A stretch of DNA of 64,000 nucleotides from Crocinitomicaceae bacterium (GTDB lineage: Bacteria; Bacteroidota; Bacteroidia; Flavobacteriales_D; Crocinitomicaceae). Below are positions 60,220 to 64,000 of this stretch, piece by piece. How positions within the stretch are numbered: position 1 is the first letter of the stretch; every line of letters starts with the position of its first letter. The notes beneath the pieces were generated by a model, which worked only from the letters and a program-made list of their open reading frames with translations, was not told where the DNA came from and made no database searches. The DNA is taken from positions 62,001 through 126,000 of the forward strand of contig JADJYC010000003.1 in NCBI GenBank assembly GCA_016719925.1. The letters run 5' to 3'. Position numbers and translations under genes: made by a program.

Positions 60220-61144
60220 CTAAATATTATTTTTACCGGAATCCTGAGTCTTGATTAATAACTCAAAAAGCGCATCAATGACGGCACTAAGTCTCTTCAT
60301 ATCAAGTGTTTCAAGTCTGTCTCCTGACTTGTGATAATTTGGATTTCTAAAAAAACCTGAATCCGTAATAAATACAGCGCTATAACCAAAATGCCAGTAA
60401 TTGATGTGATCTGAAAAATCAATTCCGGTGAGATGCGCCGGGGCCTGAAAAGATTTTACTTTGAGATAATCCGTCCTGCAGAATTTTCTTTTTGTTCTCG
60501 AGGCAAATTTTCCGTCTTTGAATTTTCTGACTACAGTTATGAAATCACCTTTATTTCCATAAAACATTTTTAAAATTCCAAGCGGATATTTTTGCGAGTT
60601 TTTTTCATCCGAAAAATAACCTATCATATCCAGCGCAATCATACCGTAAACCTCAATGTCATTGTTGTAGAGATATTCTGCATGTTTGTACGAGCCCATG
60701 TCTTCTGATCTGAAAAAGGAGGTTCTTCCAGGGAATAAGCAACCAGATCAATTCTGTAATTTAACTCCTGATTTTTCAACATTCTTGCCAATTCCAGAAT
60801 TCCCACAACACCACTGGCATTATCATCTGCACCATCCTGATCTCCGCAAACATCATAATGGGCGCCTACAATAATTCTTGGAGCATTTTCAGGTCCGAAT
60901 GAAGTAATTACATTTTATAAATTTTACCTTCTGCTTTGTAGTTCTGATAAACAGTTGAATCTCCATACTTTTCAAAAACAGAAAAAATATACGCCGCCAC
61001 TTTATCCAGCACATCTGTATTTTCAAAATTTCTGGGTTTGTCTGTATTAATGATATTATCAAAATGGAGATTTATGAGCGTAGTATCCGCTGAATAAATT
61101 TTCAATCCCTGCAAGAAAAAAATGCTAATAAGTAATAATTTCAT
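60220..61144 (-). CDS. M28 family metallopeptidase (frameshifted twice)
   Basis: About 305 residues once repaired. The signal peptide (MKLLLISIFFLQGLKIYS) and first 78 residues end at KIYKM near 60917, where an A-run is one base short. The middle (NVITSFGPENAPRIIVGAHYDVCGDQDGADDNASG ... AYSLEEPPF) carries zinc ligands His and Asp and the catalytic Glu pair. A second one-base gap in a T-run near 60717 separates it from the last part (DMGSYKHAEYL ... IALDMIGYF ... NYHKSGDRLETLD), which carries the remaining Asp and His. This is a secreted aminopeptidase or glutaminyl-cyclase-like enzyme. The smr gene precedes it by 2 bases. Confidence 0.85.
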
Positions 61145-61146
61145 GC

Positions 61147-61702
61147 TTAATGAAAAATAACTTCTGTTGCGCCGCCCATTCCATATTCACTGTAAGGTGC
61201 ATCATGAAAATCCAGTTTAATTCCCTGATCTTTTTTTAATCTGTTCAGATACAAATGTACTTCTGATTTCAGCACTCCTTCACCTTTTCCGTGAATAATG
61301 ACAATACGTTTGGTTTTATTTCTTATGGCCTTCTGACAAAATGAGCGGCAGGCAGAAAGTTGTTTTTGCAAAATCTGATAATTTTCTTCCAGATTGTATT
61401 TTTCTGAGAGCGTATCAAAATGAAGGTCAATTTCAAATGACTGAAAAACCCTTTCTTTTGACTCAGTTATTTTTAAAGTGCGGTTTATTTTTCTGACTGA
61501 TTCTTTTTCAACCGGTGCATCATTGAGATTATAGTGTTCAAGAGGTTTTGCCAGTACAAGTTTTTCATTCAGATACTCTCTTTCAAAACCATCTGTGTCA
61601 GAAATTTTTGTTTTTTTCAGACCAGCAAGAAATTACTGTTCCATAGATTGGCTCATTGAGAACAGAAACAAAATCACCAATATTAAATGAATGCGTTTTC
61701 AA
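61147..61702 (-). CDS. Smr-domain protein, DUF2027 type (frameshifted)
   Basis: About 184 residues. The start is a TTG at 61702, inside the end of the M50 gene. The N-terminal SH3-like part (FNIGDFVSVLNEPIYGTVISC) breaks frame in the A-runs near 61612-61625 and resumes at KISDTDGFEREYLNEKLV. A linker is followed by the C-terminal Smr domain with IDLHFDTL and the HGKGEGVLK loop. Smr domains are nicking or RNA-cleaving endonuclease folds; this stand-alone Bacteroidota type has unknown substrate. Gene borders overlap or touch both neighbours, so the M50-smr-M28 set is likely one transcript. Confidence 0.8.
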
Positions 61703-62678
61703 GGTACCACGTTACAATGTGATAATTTTTCACGATCAGATAAACCGGAAAAAGAAGTGCTGCCAGCAACAATGAAAAGAAAATACTCCGCTGCAAAACA
61801 GAAAGGTCGCGTTTAATATCCACCCTCAGCAATTGGTTTATCTGCTCAATAATTAAATTTTCATTTTCCCAGATTACTTCATCATCCGGAATGATTTCTT
61901 TTATTTTCGGATTATTCTCTAAAAAAACCCGGCGCATTGTCCAGTATTCCCTGTCAGATAAATCTTTATACTTTTTTCTATAATTAAAATCGATCGAATC
62001 CAGATCATCATGAATCACTTTGCTCTTTTGAAAAGCCCTGACCTTAAAAGCCATTAAAAATCCAAAAATCAGAATCGGATAAAACTCAAAAAGAACACCA
62101 ATTACAATAATGGCAATAGAAGAAAAAAGTGTGAAATACATTTTGAATTTATCATTTGACGGAAAAAAAAGTGCCTCAATATAATTTCCACCGTCGAGCG
62201 GATCAAGCGGAATAAGATTCAAAACATTAATCAGAATCAGCAGTAATGATATTTCAACCAGATAAATTCCAGGCTGAACATAAATCGCATACAAAAATAA
62301 ACCACATCCTATAATAATACCAGGCAGTGGTCCCATCAGACTGATGATCAGTTTCTGTTTCTGACTGACATCCGTTTTGTTGCCTGTAACCATAGCCCCC
62401 AAAAATGGAATGAAAAACATGTTCAGCGCTTTGTATCCAAACAACTTCATCATTGATAGATGTCCTAACTCATGTAACAGAAGAATTGCTATTATTTCAA
62501 TTCCCAAAATGTAATTCTCAGGTATCCACAATAAAAAAACAAGGAAGAAAAGGAACATGGAAATGAACAGGCGCATGTATCTGGAACCTTGTTCAGGCTG
62601 AACAAAATCAGGTTTAGCGGGATATAAATTTTCGTTCTCCTGGAACTTTTCAGCCAAAATTGAATGGGATAAAGACAA
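61683..62678 (-). CDS. Site-2-protease-like M50 membrane metalloprotease
   Basis: 331 residues. TM segments begin near residue 36. The zinc motif is LLHELGHLSM (about residues 69-78), and the second metal-binding motif LIPLDPLDGGNYIEAL (about 155-170) supplies the Asp. This is the rhomboid-like arrangement of site-2 proteases, which cut within the membrane to release anti-sigma factors or signal proteins. A C-terminal cytoplasmic domain (about 210-300) and a last TM follow. It is first of the M50-smr-M28 group. Whether it acts on the anti-sigma-PorP protein elsewhere in the window is only a possibility. Confidence 0.88.
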   Translation of the reverse strand: MSLSHSILAEKFQENENLYPAKPDFVQPEQGSRYMRLFISMFLFFLVFLLWIPENYILGIEIIAILLLHELGHLSMMKLFGYKALNMFFIPFLGAMVTGNKTDVSQKQKLIISLMGPLPGIIIGCGLFLYAIYVQPGIYLVEISLLLILINVLNLIPLDPLDGGNYIEALFFPSNDKFKMYFTLFSSIAIIVIGVLFEFYPILIFGFLMAFKVRAFQKSKVIHDDLDSIDFNYRKKYKDLSDREYWTMRRVFLENNPKIKEIIPDDEVIWENENLIIEQINQLLRVDIKRDLSVLQRSIFFSLLLAALLFPVYLIVKNYHIVTWYLENAFI

Positions 62679-62700
62679 AACTACCTAATTTTATCCATCT

Positions 62701-63351
62701 ATGTTAAAGGCGAAGGAATTTACAAAAATTACGGTAACCTGTCAATTCTCAAAGGAATTGATCTGGAAGTAAAAACAGGCGAAATCGTTTGCATTGTAGG
62801 TTCGTCAGGAGCAGGGAAAACAACTTTGCTTCAGATTTTAGGCACTCTGGATCAGGCTGACACAGGTGAAATTATCATTGACGGAGATAATCTTTCTGAA
62901 TTAAACGGAGAAAAACTGGCAAAATTCAGAAATGAAAAACTCGGATTTATTTTTCAGTTTCATCAGTTATTGCCTGAATTTACTGCATTGGAAAATGTAA
63001 TGATTCCAGCACTTATCGGCAAAAAAAACAAGGCAGAATCAGAACAACGCGCAACTGAGCTATTAAAATTTCTTGGATTGGGTGAACGGCTAGAACACAA
63101 ACCGGCAGAGCTTTCGGGCGGAGAGCAGCAGCGTGTTGCCGTTGCAAGAGCACTCATGAACAAGCCTGCAATCATCATGGCTGATGAGCCTTCTGGTAAT
63201 CTTGACTCAGCAAATGCAAAAGATCTGCATGCTCTGTTTTTTAAACTCAAAAGAAGAGTTAGGTCAGACATTTATTATTGTTACTCACAATCCTGAACTG
63301 GCCAAACTTGCTGATCGTTGTCTTGAAATGAAAGATGGACGGATTATCTGA
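62701..63351 (+). CDS. LolD/MacB-type ABC transporter ATPase (frameshifted)
   Basis: About 216 residues. The ATG at 62701 reads MLK and then needs one more A in AAAGGC to give GEGIYKNYGNLSILKGIDL. The core frame has Walker A VGSSGAGKTT, Q-loop FIFQFHQLLPE, signature LSGGEQQRVAVARAL and Walker B AIIMADEPSGNLDS. After FFKLK one extra A in CAAAAGAAG shifts the frame. The proper end (EELGQTFIIVTHNPELAKLADRCLEMKDGRII) stops at 63351. The order and the H-loop THNPELA fit the LolD lipoprotein-release ATPase. Its permease (LolC/E) is not in the window. The 3' end overlaps the DUF2400 gene. Confidence 0.9.
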
Positions 63352-64000
63352 TTCAAAATTTTTAACTGAAATAAAAAATCTGCTGGAAGAAAAATCTGAC
63401 CAGTACAACACTGCTGATTTTATCATTGAAGATCCAATTTCAATTCCGCATCAGTTAACAAAAAAAGAAGATATTGAAATCATTGCTTTCATTGTTGCAA
63501 CCATTTCCTGGGGAAACAGAAAATCAATCATCAAAAACGGCGAAAAATTATTGGATATAATGGGGTACCAGCCTCTTGATTTTACCTTGAATGCCAGTGC
63601 AAAAGATTTAAAATCACTCCAATTTGTCCACCGCACATTCAATGCTGATGATTTGCAATTTTTCATGAGGGCTTTTAAAAAAATGTATACAGAAAAAGGC
63701 GGATTGGAATCAGCTTTCGGAGGGTTAAAATTTAAAGGTGATCTGAAAGAAAGAATTATCTGTTTCAGGGAAAACATGCTGCAAATCAAACATGAAAAAA
63801 GATCAGAAAAACATATTTCTTCTCCATTATCCAATTCAGCCTGTAAACGCATTAATATGTTTCTGAGATGGATGGTTCGTTCAGATAAAAGAAACGTAGA
63901 TTTTGGAATCTGGAAATCCATTAAACCATTTGAATTAATGTTACCGCTGGATGTACACACCGGAAGAGTAGCACGTGAATTAGGAATACTTCAACGGACT
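63335..64000 (+). CDS. TIGR02757/DUF2400 family protein, 3' end outside window
   Basis: 222 codons from the ATG at 63335 to the window edge with no stop, so the gene is partial. Family motifs are DPISIPHQLTKKEDIEIIAF, ATISWGNRKSIIKN, LQFVHRTFNADDLQ, CKRINMFLRWMVR and LDVHTGRVARELGIL, matching the TIGR02757 (DUF2400) family, which is common in Bacteroidota and of unknown function (a helix-hairpin-helix/DNA-glycosylase-like fold has been suggested). The start overlaps the ABC ATPase stop by 17 bases. The usual family length is about 250 residues, so around 30 residues are missing. Confidence 0.88.
   Translation, partial: MDGLSDSKFLTEIKNLLEEKSDQYNTADFIIEDPISIPHQLTKKEDIEIIAFIVATISWGNRKSIIKNGEKLLDIMGYQPLDFTLNASAKDLKSLQFVHRTFNADDLQFFMRAFKKMYTEKGGLESAFGGLKFKGDLKERIICFRENMLQIKHEKRSEKHISSPLSNSACKRINMFLRWMVRSDKRNVDFGIWKSIKPFELMLPLDVHTGRVARELGILQRT

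Noticed and set aside
1156..63351. Programmed ribosomal frameshifting as an explanation of the many split genes
   Set aside because: Frames shift in both directions and the run lengths are short and unrelated to slippery heptamers with downstream structure, except in the IS3 element, where the A9 site is expected.
1..64000. tRNA, rRNA and riboswitch genes
   Set aside because: I looked for cloverleaf and T-loop-like sequences and for known riboswitch motifs in the gaps between genes and saw none that I could support.

Overview
The window looks like a chromosomal segment from a Bacteroidota bacterium, most likely Flavobacteriales and perhaps a Crocinitomicaceae/Fluviicola-like lineage (the family level is a guess). 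The evidence is AT-rich DNA, several secreted proteins ending in type IX secretion (T9SS) sorting domains of type A and type B, three PorP/SprF-like proteins, an OmpA protein with a PD40 propeller, and -7 elements of the Bacteroidota form TAnnTTTG. I see no rRNA, tRNA, CRISPR array, prophage or plasmid genes.

Layout. 1-600 is a low-complexity repeat array. 604-4491 holds a small lipoprotein, a membrane protein, surE and a Wzz/O-antigen-ligase pair. 4631-8647 holds an Asp-box T9SS protein, a 55-residue protein behind a CRP/FNR-like site, and a CvfB-like RNA-binding protein. 8718-13218 is a large T9SS type B surface protein split by a complete IS3-family element. 13240-19407 has secreted proteins, DedA, a phosphosulfolactate-synthase homologue and a TPR protein. 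19504-23255 is deaD-typA. 23555-28473 has a degenerate M23-LysM protein, a patatin and a reg_prop/SpoIIE sensor. 28626-31067 is an unusual two-gene unit with a cytoplasmic HtrA-like protease. 31094-35019 has sdpI-sdpR, an acetyltransferase and purL. 35197-39557 has a membrane protein, an amidohydrolase and a T9SS protein. 40044-43171 is an operon of ECF sigma factor, an anti-sigma-like protein fused to a PorP-like barrel, and PorP. 43366-48359 has an acyl-CoA synthetase, nadC, a sigma-54 regulator and two membrane proteins. 48405-60103 is an operon of giant beta-helix type B adhesin, PorP/SprF and OmpA. 60220-64000 has an M28 peptidase, an Smr protein, an M50 protease, a LolD-like ATPase and a DUF2400 protein cut by the window edge.

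How genes work together. The giant adhesin, PorP and OmpA genes form the adhesin/SprF/OmpA arrangement known for type B T9SS substrates. The sigma/anti-sigma-PorP/PorP operon could couple the state of an outer-membrane PorP-like protein to transcription. The protease unit shares a YbjN-like module between its two proteins, which suggests a complex.

Quality caveat. At least a dozen otherwise well-conserved genes are broken by one- or two-base indels, mostly missing bases in homopolymers of 3-7 (surE, dedA, deaD, the sensor, the acetyltransferase, purL, the 35 kb membrane protein, two porP, the adhesin, M28, smr, lolD). This pattern fits uncorrected long-read consensus errors better than real decay. 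I therefore annotate each as one gene and give the break. Two genes (deaD and the M23 protein) also lack 36-45 residues of a conserved core in frame, which simple homopolymer error does not explain.
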